From positions 1,554,001-1,618,000 of the forward strand of contig NZ_CP050137.1 of assembly GCF_013344685.1 (NCBI RefSeq): DNA of 64,000 nt, written 5' to 3'. Positions 1-9,200 of the stretch are shown here, in pieces (position 1 is the first letter of the stretch; each line of letters opens with the position of its first letter). A program made the translations under genes and the position numbers. This DNA is from Sphingomonas sp. CL5.1 (GTDB lineage: Bacteria; Pseudomonadota; Alphaproteobacteria; Sphingomonadales; Sphingomonadaceae). The notes beneath the pieces were generated by a model. That model was not told where the DNA came from. It saw only the letters and a list, made by a program, of their open reading frames with translations, and ran no database searches.

Positions 1-178
1 AGCGCGAATCCCTTCCGCATATCCCTCTCCCCGCTTCGTTGCTGAAGTCGTCGGCGGTGATGGTGGCGCAGGATTGAAAGGAAGGGAAGGGGGAAGTGCA
101 CCCTTGCTTGAGCGACTTTGGAAAAATCGGTATGGCTCCGGGCGTTTCCCGTCGCTGGAGGGGCGGCCGAATCCTTCG

Positions 179-919
179 ATGCACGATGTCACGATATCCG
201 CTTCCATTCCTCCCGCTCGCGCGCGGCGGCGCAGGCGTTGGCGCTGGGGCACGCTCGTCGCGCTCGCGCTGCTCGGCGTGCCGGCATTGTGGTTCGCGCT
301 GGCCTATGGCGGCCTGCCGCGCCTGTGGAGCCGGCATGAGCACAAGCTGATCGGCCGGCGCGACGCGATCACCTCCTATACCGCCCAGGATATCCCCGGC
401 GATCCGATCAACCTCGAACTGTTCGGGGAGCGCGGCGCGATCGACTGCGCCTTCCGCCGCGCGGGATGGTCGCCGGCCGATCCGGTCGATCTGCGCTCGG
501 CGCTGGGCATCGCGGCGAGCGTGCTGTTCGCGCGCCCCTATCCGCAGGCGCCGGTCAGCCCGCTCTATTTCGCCGACCGGCAGCAGGATTTCGCCTTCCA
601 GCGCGATGCGGGAAAGAGCGCCGACAAGCGCCATCACATCCGCTTCTGGCGAATCGGGCCGCGGCGCTGGGTGGCGGCGGCGACCTTCGATCGTGGCGTG
701 GGCGTCAGCCTGTTCACGCTCCAGGTGACGCATCATATCGGCCGCGAGGTGGATGCGGAGCGCGACGCCGCCGGCGCGCTGCTGCGGGCGAGCGGCGCGC
801 GGCTGATCGACGCGCTTTCCTCGCGCCTCGCGCCGGGCTGGCACCGCAACGGCGGCGGCGACAGATATTTCACCGACGGGATGATCCACGTCTATCGGCT
901 GGGCAGGGCCGGCTGCTGA
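179..919 (+). CDS. LssY C-terminal-domain-like membrane-anchored protein
   Basis: Encodes 246 residues. An Arg-rich stretch near residues 14-21 is followed by one transmembrane segment (about 23-42), so the protein is probably anchored in the inner membrane with the rest in the periplasm. The soluble part resembles the LssY C-terminal domain of type I secretion/PAP2-associated proteins: a region on placing an unknown protein next to its family (FGERGAIDCAFRRAGW, then the pattern around YFADRQQDFAFQR and ending in YFTDGMIHVY). No catalytic residue can be named. A longer frame opens at a TTG at 74, but the ATG at 179 gives a sensible topology. The preceding 178 bases hold no gene I can support. 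Function is unknown; family assignment is by recognition only. Confidence 0.65.
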   Translation: MHDVTISASIPPARARRRRRWRWGTLVALALLGVPALWFALAYGGLPRLWSRHEHKLIGRRDAITSYTAQDIPGDPINLELFGERGAIDCAFRRAGWSPADPVDLRSALGIAASVLFARPYPQAPVSPLYFADRQQDFAFQRDAGKSADKRHHIRFWRIGPRRWVAAATFDRGVGVSLFTLQVTHHIGREVDAERDAAGALLRASGARLIDALSSRLAPGWHRNGGGDRYFTDGMIHVYRLGRAGC

Positions 920-926
920 CGCCGCC

Positions 927-1754
927 TCAATCGTAAGGCGGACGATCCAGACCCGCCGGGGAAAGCGTGAAGACCTCGCAGCCGTCCTCGGTGATGCCGA
1001 TCGAATGCTCGAACTGCGCGGAGAGCGAGCGGTCCCGCGTCACCGCCGTCCAGCCGTCGTCGAGCAGTTTCACGTCCGGGCGGCCGATGTTGATCATCGG
1101 CTCGATCGTGAAGATCATGCCGGGGCGCAGTTCCGGCCCGGTGCCGGGGCGGCCGACATGGACCACTTCCGGCGCGTCGTGGAACAGGCGGCCGAGGCCG
1201 TGCCCGCAGAAATCGCGCACCACGCCATAGCGATGCGCCTCCGCGTGGCGCTGGATCGCGTGCGCCACGTCGCCGAGGTGGTTGCCCGGCTTCGCCTGCT
1301 CGATGCCGAGCATCAGGCATTCATAGGTCACGTCGACCAGTCGCCGCGCCTTCAGCGGCACCTCGCCGATCAGGTACATGCGGCTCGAATCGCCGTGCCA
1401 GCCGTCGAGGATCGGCGTGACGTCGACATTGACGATATCGCCGGACTTCAGCGCCTTGTCGCCGGGGATGCCGTGACACACGACATGGTTGATCGAGATG
1501 CACGAGCTATGCGTATAGCCGCGATAGCCGAGCGTCGCGGGCACGCCGCCGCGCGAGACGATGAAATCGTGGATCAGCCGGTCGATCTCCGCCGTGGAGA
1601 CGCCGGGCGCCATGTGCGGCACGATCATGTCGAGTGTTTCGGCGGCGAGGCGGCCGGCCTTGTGCATCCCCTCGAACGCATCGCGTCCGTGGAGCTTGAT
1701 CGCGCCGTCGCGCCCGAGCGGCGCGTCGCTGGTGACGGTGACATATTCGGTCAT
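927..1754 (-). CDS. map: type I methionine aminopeptidase
   Basis: Removes the initiator methionine from nascent proteins in the cytosol. The 275-residue product has the pita-bread fold landmarks: THSSCISINHVVCHGIP supplies the substrate His, NVDVTPILDGWHGDSSRMY the two metal Asp residues, FCGHGLGRLFHDAP the His ligand, FTIEPMINIG the first Glu and QFEHSIGITEDG the second. All five metal ligands are therefore present. The start was placed at the ATG at 1752-1754 (MTEYVTV); the frame stays open upstream to 2003 but that part lies antisense to the divergent neighbour. It is divergent from the CinA-like gene with a 52-bp shared promoter gap. Confidence 0.95.
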   Translation of the reverse strand: MTEYVTVTSDAPLGRDGAIKLHGRDAFEGMHKAGRLAAETLDMIVPHMAPGVSTAEIDRLIHDFIVSRGGVPATLGYRGYTHSSCISINHVVCHGIPGDKALKSGDIVNVDVTPILDGWHGDSSRMYLIGEVPLKARRLVDVTYECLMLGIEQAKPGNHLGDVAHAIQRHAEAHRYGVVRDFCGHGLGRLFHDAPEVVHVGRPGTGPELRPGMIFTIEPMINIGRPDVKLLDDGWTAVTRDRSLSAQFEHSIGITEDGCEVFTLSPAGLDRPPYD

Positions 1755-1806
1755 CGCGCCGATATAGCGTGGCGAAGCGCGATTGGCGAGGTTATGGCGG
1801 AACTTC

Positions 1807-2565
1807 ATGGTTGAGGAACGCATCTGGACCGCCGCGCTCGTCGTCATCGGCGACGAGATTCTCTCCGGCCGCACGCAGGACAGGAACGTCGCGCAGATCG
1901 CGCTGTGGCTCAACGTGCAGGGCATCCGGCTGACCGAGGTGCGTGTCGTCGCCGATCGCGAGGAGGCGATCGTCGAGGCGGTCAACACGTTGCGCGCGCG
2001 CAACGACTATCTCTTCACCACCGGCGGCATCGGCCCGACGCATGACGACATCACGGTGGACGCGATCGCCGCCGCGCTCGGCGTCGGCGTGGTGCATCAT
2101 CCCAAGGCGGTGGCGGTGCTGGAGCGTTATTACGCGACGCGCGGCGGCGCGACCGAGGCGCGGCTGCGCATGGCGCGGGTGCCGGAGGGCGCCGACCTGA
2201 TCGAGAACCGCATGTCCGGCGCGCCGGGCATCCGCATCGGCAACATCTTCGTGATGGCCGGCGTGCCGCACATCACCGCCGGGATGCTCGACGCGCTGAC
2301 CGGGACGCTGGAGGGCGGCCGCCCCGTGGTGAGCGGCACGCTCGGCTGCTGGGTGGGGGAAAGCGAGGTGGCGGACCTGCTCGGCACGATGGAGCGCAGC
2401 CACGCCGGGGTGGCGATCGGCAGCTATCCCTTCTTCCGCGAAGGCCGCACCGGCGCCAATTTCGTCATCCGCTCGCCCGATGCGGCGCAGGTCGATCGTT
2501 GCATCGCCGACCTCGCCGAGGCGCTGGCCGCCGCCGGCCATGCGCCGGTGCCGGGGGGAATCTAG
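1807..2565 (+). CDS. CinA/MoaB-like molybdopterin-binding domain protein
   Basis: A 252-residue stand-alone MoCF_biosynth domain protein, usually named competence/damage-inducible protein A. The domain signature is clear: VVIGDEILSGRTQDRN near the N terminus and the loop TTGGIGPTHDDITVDAIA near residue 75, followed by PEGADLIENRMSGAPG. Family members bind molybdopterin or act as nucleotide pyrophosphohydrolases; the C-terminal nicotinamide-nucleotide amidase domain of full-length CinA is missing here, as is common in alphaproteobacteria. The ATG at 1807 is preferred over one at 1783 because it starts the conserved domain directly. Its stop codon lies inside the left arm of a hairpin (2562-2602). 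Exact biochemical role is uncertain. Confidence 0.85.
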   Translation: MVEERIWTAALVVIGDEILSGRTQDRNVAQIALWLNVQGIRLTEVRVVADREEAIVEAVNTLRARNDYLFTTGGIGPTHDDITVDAIAAALGVGVVHHPKAVAVLERYYATRGGATEARLRMARVPEGADLIENRMSGAPGIRIGNIFVMAGVPHITAGMLDALTGTLEGGRPVVSGTLGCWVGESEVADLLGTMERSHAGVAIGSYPFFREGRTGANFVIRSPDAAQVDRCIADLAEALAAAGHAPVPGGI

Positions 2566-2602
2566 GACGGATCGCCATCTCCTGAATGTCGATCCATCCT
2601 AG
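2562..2602. repeat. short hairpin related to the 30.0-kb palindromic element; convergent terminator
   Basis: Two 17-base arms (CTAGGACGGATCGCCAT at 2562-2578 and ATGTCGATCCATCCTAG at 2586-2602) pair with two mismatches around a 7-base loop. The arms carry the stop codons of both convergent genes (TAG at 2563-2565 on plus, TAG at 2599-2601 on minus). The arm sequence matches the ends of the much longer palindrome at 30021-30163, so this looks like an internally deleted copy of the same repeat that now serves as a bidirectional transcription stop. No T-run follows. Confidence 0.6.
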
Positions 2603-2901
2603 CCCTCCACCACCGTCAGCGCCTCCAGCCGGAAGCGCGTTCGTAGCGAGTCGCGGCTGACTTCCACGACGGCGATGTCGGCGACGAGATGCCCCGCGAC
2701 CGGCAGTTCCGCTTCCGCCAGCCCTTCCAGCCAGCGATCGAGCGCCGCGCTGGTCGCCGCCTCGCCCGAAATCTCGTGGCGCATGCCGGAGAAGGTCGCG
2801 CTGTGCCATTCGGTCGCGTGGTGGCGGGAGATCGCGATCCCCGTCCCCGCCGCGCACAGGGCGCGTTCCAGCAAACGCACGACGCCTGGGCCGCGCATCA
2901 C
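2599..2901 (-). CDS. hypothetical protein
   Basis: A 100-residue protein I do not recognise. It looks soluble, with no signal peptide or membrane segment, and contains a His/Trp-rich patch (SRHHATEWHSATFSG) and a C-terminal part rich in beta-prone residues (ADIAVVEVSRDSLRTRFRLEALTVVEG). Its ATG overlaps the stop of the upstream small HTH gene by four bases (ATGA), so the two are translationally coupled and probably act together. Their shared promoter region carries a GTTC-N7-GTTC box, which suggests DNA-damage control. No function can be given. Confidence 0.6.
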   Translation of the reverse strand: MMRGPGVVRLLERALCAAGTGIAISRHHATEWHSATFSGMRHEISGEAATSAALDRWLEGLAEAELPVAGHLVADIAVVEVSRDSLRTRFRLEALTVVEG

Positions 2902-3071
2902 TTCGTCCTCGCGATGAAGGCATCGACGCGCGCGGCAAGGCGCGGCCCCGGCACCCGCCCGCGCTTCAGATCCCCCACCAGCCGCGGGTCCTTCACGGCG
3001 CGGCGGCCGAAGGTGCTCGGCGGCATCCCGGTGCGGCGCAGATAAAGGTCGATCTTGGTCAACAGCGTCAT
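2898..3071 (-). CDS. 57-residue putative HTH DNA-binding protein
   Basis: A small basic protein of 57 residues starting at ATG 3069-3071 (MTLLTKIDLYLRRTGM). The middle part, PPSTFGRRAVKDPRLVGDLK, has the spacing of a helix-turn-helix followed by a recognition helix, and the protein ends with a basic helix. It may be a minimal transcription regulator or an adaptor for DNA binding. The frame extends upstream to 3125, but that longer start would swallow the SOS-type box, so the shorter start is preferred. It is followed, with a 4-base overlap, by a 100-residue unknown gene and is divergent from a LexA/S24-type regulator. Role inferred from size, charge and position only. Confidence 0.55.
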   Translation of the reverse strand: MTLLTKIDLYLRRTGMPPSTFGRRAVKDPRLVGDLKRGRVPGPRLAARVDAFIARTK

Positions 3072-3095
3072 CTCGACTCGGCTCCCGTTTGATTC

Positions 3096-3110
3096 GTTCC
3101 CTTTTTGTTC
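3096..3110. promoter_or_regulatory. SOS-type (LexA) box GTTC-N7-GTTC
   Basis: GTTC at 3096-3099, seven bases (CCTTTTT), then GTTC at 3107-3110. GTTC-N7-GTTC is the direct-repeat LexA operator established for alphaproteobacteria. It sits in the 90-bp gap between two divergent regulator genes, 25 bases upstream of the small HTH gene and 52 upstream of the S24 gene, a position suited to repression of either. Confidence 0.65.
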
Positions 3111-3161
3111 TCGCAAGAAATCCAACTTGTCCAGGAAATTTCCTGCGGCTATGCTGCGGCC

Positions 3162-3785
3162 ATGTCCCAGGACCCCCGCGAGGCGCTGATGCGGCTGGCG
3201 AGCGCGCGCGGCGTTAGCCTCGCGGCGCTCTCCGCGATGCTCGGGCGTAATGTCGCCTATCTCCAGCAGTTCGTCGGGCGCGGCTCGCCGAAGCGGCTGG
3301 CGGAGGAGGATCGCCGTGCGCTGGCGGCGTTCTTCGACGTCGAGGAGCGCGTGCTCGGCGGCGCGGCGGCGGGCGCGGCGCTGGTCGAGGTGCCGTGGCT
3401 CGCGCTGTCGGCGGCGGCGGGGGCCGGAGCCGACGCGGCGGACGAGCGCCGCTTGCGGGTCGAGCGTTTCGCCCCGGAAACGCTGGCGGCGGCGGGGATC
3501 GCGCCGCGCACCGCCTCGATCATCATGGCGCGCGGGGATTCGATGGCGCCGACGATCCTCGACGGCGACCGGCTGGTGGTCGATCGCGGCGACCGGCGGA
3601 TCGTGCGGACGCCCGCGATCTTCGTCGCCCGCCGCGACGGCGACCTGCTGGTCAAGCGGGTGACGGCGCGGGGCGACACGATCACGCTGGCGAGCGACAA
3701 TCCGGCCTATCCGCCGCTTACCCTGCCGGAACCGGAGGTGGAGGTGATCGGCCGCGTGAAGCTGCTGCTGCGCGCGCCGGCCTGA
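3162..3785 (+). CDS. S24/LexA-like self-cleaving regulator
   Basis: A 207-residue protein with an N-terminal XRE-like helix-turn-helix (about residues 7-58) and a C-terminal S24 peptidase domain (about 95-205). The serine of the Ser-Lys dyad is S127 in MARGDSMAPTILDGDRLVV and the lysine is K165 in DLLVKRV, both in the expected context, so the catalytic site looks intact. Between the two domains is an Ala/Gly-rich linker (residues 81-92) with Ala-Gly bonds suitable for LexA-type autocleavage. This is the CI/LexA-like XRE-S24 type rather than the canonical winged-helix LexA. With a GTTC-N7-GTTC box upstream it is a likely DNA-damage-responsive repressor. No phage genes are nearby, so a prophage origin is not supported. 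Confidence 0.8.
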   Translation: MSQDPREALMRLASARGVSLAALSAMLGRNVAYLQQFVGRGSPKRLAEEDRRALAAFFDVEERVLGGAAAGAALVEVPWLALSAAAGAGADAADERRLRVERFAPETLAAAGIAPRTASIIMARGDSMAPTILDGDRLVVDRGDRRIVRTPAIFVARRDGDLLVKRVTARGDTITLASDNPAYPPLTLPEPEVEVIGRVKLLLRAPA

Positions 3786-3794
3786 TCCGCGCGC

Positions 3795-3968
3795 TCAGCC
3801 CCGCTCGCGCCACCACATCGCGACCGAAACCGCGACCGTGAGGGTGAGGCCGATCAGCACCCCGATCGTTGGCTGGCCGGCGGCGAAGCCGAGGATCGCG
3901 CCCGCCAGCACGCCGCTGGCGATCAGGAAGCCGCCGGCGGCGGAGGGACGGGAAGGCTTATCGGACAT
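3795..3968 (-). CDS. small two-helix membrane protein
   Basis: A 57-residue protein beginning MSDKPSRPSAAGG at ATG 3966-3968. It has two hydrophobic segments (about residues 13-27 and 31-50) and ends with WWRERG, consistent with a hairpin in the inner membrane. The segments are Gly/Ala rich with GxxxG-type spacing. I do not recognise a family. It is convergent with the S24 regulator, only 9 bases from its stop. Confidence 0.5.
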   Translation of the reverse strand: MSDKPSRPSAAGGFLIASGVLAGAILGFAAGQPTIGVLIGLTLTVAVSVAMWWRERG

Positions 3969-4081
3969 TGCCGCGCGCCCTTGCCATGTCCTGCGGCGGG
4001 ACGCCAGCACCCCATCGCAACACTTTGGAAAGGCATTTCCCGAACGGACTTTTAGGCAGCCCGCGCGCAACAGGGCGGGGC

Positions 4082-4294
4082 ATGGACGATTTTCCCTATG
4101 TCGCCGATCGCACCGCGCTCAACGACGCGCAGGTGCTGATCCTCACCTTCGGCCGCGCCGCCGCCGACGAGGCTGTCGCGCGCGCCGATCGCAGCCGCGA
4201 TCTCGGCAATCACATCCATTTCTGCCGCTGGCGCCAGATCGAGCGGCTGGTCGAATGGCTCTCGGCCGGACGCGCGGACGGCACGATTCACTGA
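4082..4294 (+). CDS. small conserved-looking hypothetical protein upstream of tamA
   Basis: A 70-residue soluble protein (MDDFPYVADRTALNDAQVL) of unknown function. It is acidic at the start and contains a compact CRWRQIERLVEWLS helix near the end. The ATG at 4082 follows a purine-rich stretch (GGGCGGGGC). It lies 41 bases upstream of tamA on the same strand and may share its transcript. No motif allows a functional call. Confidence 0.55.
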   Translation: MDDFPYVADRTALNDAQVLILTFGRAAADEAVARADRSRDLGNHIHFCRWRQIERLVEWLSAGRADGTIH

Positions 4295-4335
4295 CACCAT
4301 TGTCGCCCGGCGCGATCACGCGCTATCAGGCTGAA

Positions 4336-6291
4336 ATGGTTCGGCGAGGCGCCGCATTACTGGTCGCGATCGTCGCCGTGCCGCCCGCCGCGGCACAGCA
4401 GCAACCCGCCGCGCCGGCCGCACAGCCGCCGTCGCCTGCCGCCGATGCCGGCGACATGCTCGATCCCAACGCACCGCTCGCGCCGCTGCCCGATATCGGT
4501 GTGGCCTGGCCCGATCTGAGCAAGGCCCCGGCCGATACGGAGAGCGCGCAGACCAGCGCCGCCGCCGAGACGCGCTACGGCTATCGTATCGAGGGGATCG
4601 ACGCGGTGCCCTCGCCGCTGCTGCGCCAGCGCTTCGCCGAGCTTTCCGTGCTCGACCAGCATGACGGCGAGCCGGCCAACGCCGCGCAGCTCGATCGCCG
4701 CGCGCGCGAGGACGCGGACCTGCTCGTCACCCTGCTGCGCGCGGAGGGCTATTATGACGCGCGCGTCCAGACCAGCGTCGACGCGAGCGGCGGCAAGCCG
4801 GTGGTGGTGCTCTCCGCCGAGCCGGGCCAGCTCTATCGCTTCGCCGGCGTCACGATCGACGGCATGGCGGCGGCCGGCGACAAGGCGGCCGCGCTGACCG
4901 ACGCCTTCGGGGTGAAGCAGGACGATCCGGTCAACGCCGATGCGATCGTCGCCGGGCAGGCGCGGCTGACCGAGCAGGCCGGCAAGCAGGGCTTCCCCTT
5001 CGCGAAGATCGGCGAGCCGGAGATCACCGTCGACCGCACCGCGCGCACCGCGACGCTGGACCTGACGGTCGATCCCGGCCGCGCGCGCAGGTTCGGCCGC
5101 ATCCGCGTCAATCCGAACAACCATGTGTTCGGCGCGAAGCATGTGCAGGAGATCGCGCGCTTCCAGCCCGGCGAGCCTTATTACGCCCCCGGCCTCGACG
5201 ACCTGAAGCGCGCGCTGATCCAGACCAGCCTCGTCTCCAGCGCGGAGGTGAAGCCGGTGCCGGGCGACACGCCCGACACGGTGGACGTGGACGTGACGCT
5301 CCAGCCCGCCCCGCCGCGCACCATCGCGGGCGAGCTCGGCTATGGCACCGGCGAGGGCGCGCGCGCCGAGGTGAGCTGGACGCACCGCAACTTCTTCCCG
5401 CCGGAGGGTGCGCTTATCCTGCGCGGCGTGCTGGGGACGCAGGAGCAGCTTGCCCAGATCACCTATCGCCGCAACAATTTCGAGGGTCGCGACCGCGTGC
5501 TGACCGCGCAGGTCGCCGCCTCGCACACCGAGCGGCTGGCCTATACCGCCGACACCTTCTCGCTCTCCGGCTCGCTCGAGCGGCAGACCAATATCTTCTT
5601 CCAGAAGGCGTGGGTGTGGTCGCTGGGCGCGGAACTGGTCAGCACCGACGAGCGCGACGTGATCGCCTCGACCGGCCAGCCGCGCCGGCGGACCTATTAT
5701 ATCGCCGCGCTGCCCTTGAGCCTCACCTATGACGGCTCGGACGACCTGCTCAACCCGACGAAAGGCTTCCGGCTCGGCGGGCGGCTCAGCCCGGAGCTGT
5801 CGTTGCTCGGCACGGCGTTCGGCTATGCGCGGACGCAGCTCGACGCCAGCGCCTATACGCCGTTTGGCGACAAGGTGGTGCTGGCCGGGCGGGTGCGGCT
5901 CGGCACGATCGTCGGCGCGCCGCGTGACGCGATCGCGCCGTCGCGGCGATTCTATGCCGGCGGCGGGGCGTCGGTGCGCGGCTATGGCTATCAGGCGATC
6001 GGGCCGCGCGATCCGAACAACGATCCGATCGGCGGGCGCAGCCTGACCGAATTCTCGATCGAGACGCGCGTGAAGGTGTGGGGCAATTTCGGCATCGTGC
6101 CGTTCTTCGACGGCGGCAATATCTACACCTCGCCGCTGCCGAGGTTCTCCGGGCTGCGCTACGGTGCGGGGCTGGGCGTGCGTTATTATTCCAATTTCGG
6201 GCCGATCCGCGTCGATGTCGGCACGCCGATCAACCCGCAGCAGGGGGATTCGCGCGTCGCCGTCTATGTCTCGCTGGGGCAGGCGTTTTGA
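4336..6291 (+). CDS. tamA: outer-membrane translocation/assembly protein TamA (Omp85 family)
   Basis: A 651-residue Omp85 protein. Residues 1-21 form a signal peptide ending AAA, followed by a Pro/Ala linker to about residue 70. Three POTRA repeats follow (starting near RYGYRIEGIDAVP, then LYRFAGVTIDGMAA, then RARRFGRIRVNPNN), and the C-terminal half is the 16-strand surface-antigen D15 barrel, with the conserved loop motif VRGYGYQAIGP and a terminal aromatic (VSLGQAF) needed for BAM recognition. With three POTRAs rather than five, and tamB directly downstream, it is TamA and not BamA. TamA-TamB help assemble some outer-membrane proteins and move lipids across the periplasm. Its stop overlaps the TTG start of tamB. 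Confidence 0.9.
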   Translation: MVRRGAALLVAIVAVPPAAAQQQPAAPAAQPPSPAADAGDMLDPNAPLAPLPDIGVAWPDLSKAPADTESAQTSAAAETRYGYRIEGIDAVPSPLLRQRFAELSVLDQHDGEPANAAQLDRRAREDADLLVTLLRAEGYYDARVQTSVDASGGKPVVVLSAEPGQLYRFAGVTIDGMAAAGDKAAALTDAFGVKQDDPVNADAIVAGQARLTEQAGKQGFPFAKIGEPEITVDRTARTATLDLTVDPGRARRFGRIRVNPNNHVFGAKHVQEIARFQPGEPYYAPGLDDLKRALIQTSLVSSAEVKPVPGDTPDTVDVDVTLQPAPPRTIAGELGYGTGEGARAEVSWTHRNFFPPEGALILRGVLGTQEQLAQITYRRNNFEGRDRVLTAQVAASHTERLAYTADTFSLSGSLERQTNIFFQKAWVWSLGAELVSTDERDVIASTGQPRRRTYYIAALPLSLTYDGSDDLLNPTKGFRLGGRLSPELSLLGTAFGYARTQLDASAYTPFGDKVVLAGRVRLGTIVGAPRDAIAPSRRFYAGGGASVRGYGYQAIGPRDPNNDPIGGRSLTEFSIETRVKVWGNFGIVPFFDGGNIYTSPLPRFSGLRYGAGLGVRYYSNFGPIRVDVGTPINPQQGDSRVAVYVSLGQAF

Positions 6292-9200
6292 GGCGGGCGG
6301 CGAAGTGGATCGCCGGATTGCTCGCGGCCGCGCTGGCGATCCTCGGCGCGGCGGTGCTGGTGGTCGACACCGACATGGGGCACCGCTGGGTGGCGGACCG
6401 GATCGCGGCGGTGCGCACGCCGAGCGGGCTGCGCTTCACGGTCGGTCGCATCGACGGGTCGATCTACGATCGCGCGGTGTTGCGCGACGTGCGCGTCTAT
6501 GATCTCGACGGGCTGGTGTTCTCCGCGCCGGTCGCGCGGCTGCACTGGTCGCCGCTGCGCTGGTTCGCCAACCGGCTCGACATCACCGCGCTGGATATCC
6601 CTACCGCCACCTTCGCCAAATGGCCGCGCACCAAATCCAGCGCGAAGCAGGGGCCGCTGCTCCCCGATTTCGATATCCGCATCGGGCGGCTGCGGGTCGA
6701 TCGCCTGTATGTCGATCGCCGCGTTACCGGCATCGCGCGCTATGGCCGCATCCGGGGCCGCGCCGATATCCACGCCGGGCGCGCGCTGGTCGATCTCGCG
6801 GCGGTGGTCGAGGGCAGCGATGCGCTGCGGCTGAGGATCGACGCGGAGCCGGATCGCGACAGGTTCGACATCGCCGTCCGCGCGCGCGGGGTGAAGGACG
6901 GCGTGCTGGCGCGGCTCACCGGCATCCGCAAGCCGCTGCGACTGGAGGTCGGCGGCGCGGGGAGTTGGACGCGCTGGGACGGCCATGCGCTCGCCAATGC
7001 CGGCGCGGCGCGGGTGATCGACCTGACGCTCGGCAACCGCAAGGGCGCCTACACGCTCACCGGCAATCTCGTCCCCTCGGCGGTGTCGGGCGGCAAGCTT
7101 GCCCGGCTCACCGCGCCGCGTGTTACGGTGAACGGCGGCGCGACGCTCGCCAACCGGCGGCTGGCGGGCAATCTCGCGCTGCGCTCGGCGGCGCTGGCGG
7201 TGGACGCCACGGGCACGCTCGATCTCGGCGCGAGCGCGTTCCGCAACGTTCGCCTCCGCGCGCGATTGCTCCAGCCCGCGGCGCTGTTCCCGAACATGAC
7301 CGGGCGCGACGTGGAGCTGCGCGCGGTGCTCGACGGCGCCTTCGCGACGGCCGGCTTCGATTACCGGCTGACCGCCGCCCGCTTCGCCTTCGACGACACC
7401 GGCTTCGATCAGGCATGGGCGGCGGGGAAGGGGCGTTTCTCGAAAGCGCCGGTCAGTCTGCCGGTCCGTTTCACCGCTGCGCGCGTGACCGGGGTGGGCG
7501 ACGTGGCGGGGGGCATGTTGCGCAACCTGTCGGTCGAGGGCGTGCTGCGCATCACCAGCAAGCTCGTCACCGGCGACGATCTGCGCGTGAAGTCGGACAA
7601 GCTCACCGGGCGGATCAACCTGCTGCTCGATCTTGCGACCGGCGACTATCAGGTCGGCGTCAACGGCGCGCTCGGGCGGTATCTGATCCCCGGCCTCGGC
7701 GTGGTGGACGTCACCTCCACCCTGCGCGTCGTGCCGGGGCCGGGCGGGCACGGCACCCGCGTCGTCGGGCAGGGCGAGGCGCGGATGGTGCGGCTCGACA
7801 ACGCCTTCTTCCGCAGCCTTGCCGGCGGCCTGCCACGCATCCGCACCGCGCTGGAGCGAACGCCGGACGGCGTGCTGCATTTCACCAACCTGATCCTCAC
7901 CGCGCCCTCGCTGCGCCTTACCGGCACGGGTTTGCGCCGTCGCGACGGCACCTTCCATTTCGAGGGGCGGGGCACGCAGGCGAGTTACGGCCCGCTGACG
8001 CTCAAGCTCGAAGGGCAGATCGACCATCCGACGATCGACCTGCTGCTCGCGTCGCCCAATGCGGCGATGGGGCTGTCGCAGGTGCGTGCGCATCTCGATC
8101 CGACCGCGAAGGGCTTCGCCTTCACCGCCGCCGGCGGCTCGCGGCTGGGGCCGTTCGAGGCGGCGGGCGATATCCTCCTGCCGCCCGGCGGCACCGCGCA
8201 GATCGCCTTCGCGCGGATCGACGTCAGCGGCACGCGCGCGACCGGCACGCTCGATATCGTCGAGGGCGGCTTCACCGGCCGGCTGGCGCTCGACGGCGGC
8301 GGTCTGTCGGGCGAATTGCTGTTCCGCCCGGCGGGCGACGTGCAGCGCATCGAGGGGCATATCGACGCGCGCCGCGCGCGGCTGGGTGGCAAGGTGACGG
8401 TGGCGCGCGCGCATCTCGATCTCGTCGCCCTGCTCGATCCGGCCGGCACGGCGATCGAGGCGAGCGTCAACGGCGGCGGCCTCAGGCGCGGCAAGCTGAC
8501 GATCGGGCGCTTCGCCGCCGCCGCCCATCTGCGCGGCGGCAGCGGCGAGATCCGCGCGCAGATCGCCGCCGCGCGGGGCCGGGCCTTCGACGTCAGGAGC
8601 GTGATCGCCGTCACGCCGGACAGCTATCGCATCACCGCCGAGGGCAATGTCGATCGCCGCCCGCTCAAGCTGGAGGAGCCGGCGGTGGTGACGCGCGAGG
8701 GCGACGCATGGCGACTCGCGCCGACGCGGCTGACCTTCGCGGGCGGCGAGGCGAAGCTCTCCGGCCTGTTCGGCGGCGACGCCACCAGCATCGAGGCGGC
8801 GGTGACGCGGATGCCGCTGTCGATCCTCGACATCGGCTATCCGGGGCTGGCGCTGGGCGGCAGCGCCTCGGGCAATGTCAGCTATGCGGTGCGCGGCAAC
8901 GGCCCGCCGACCGGCCGCGTCGACATGACGGTGCGCGGCCTCACCCGCTCGGGCCTGTTCGCCTCCTCCACGCCGATCGACATCGGCATCGCCGGCGCGC
9001 TTTCCGCCGATCGCGCGGGCGTGCGCGCGGTGATGGCGTCCGGCGGGCAGACGATCGGGCGCGCGCAGGCGCTGCTCTCCCCGCTCGGGCAGGGCGATAT
9101 CGCCGAGCGGCTGATGGGCGCGGGGCTGTTCGCGCAACTTCGCTACAATGGCCCCGCCGACACCTTGTGGCGGTTGAGCGGGCTGGAGATGCTGGCGATA

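Noticed and set aside
3162..3785. Prophage origin for the S24 regulator
   Set aside because: No integrase, structural or lysis genes and no att repeats are nearby; the flanks are housekeeping genes.
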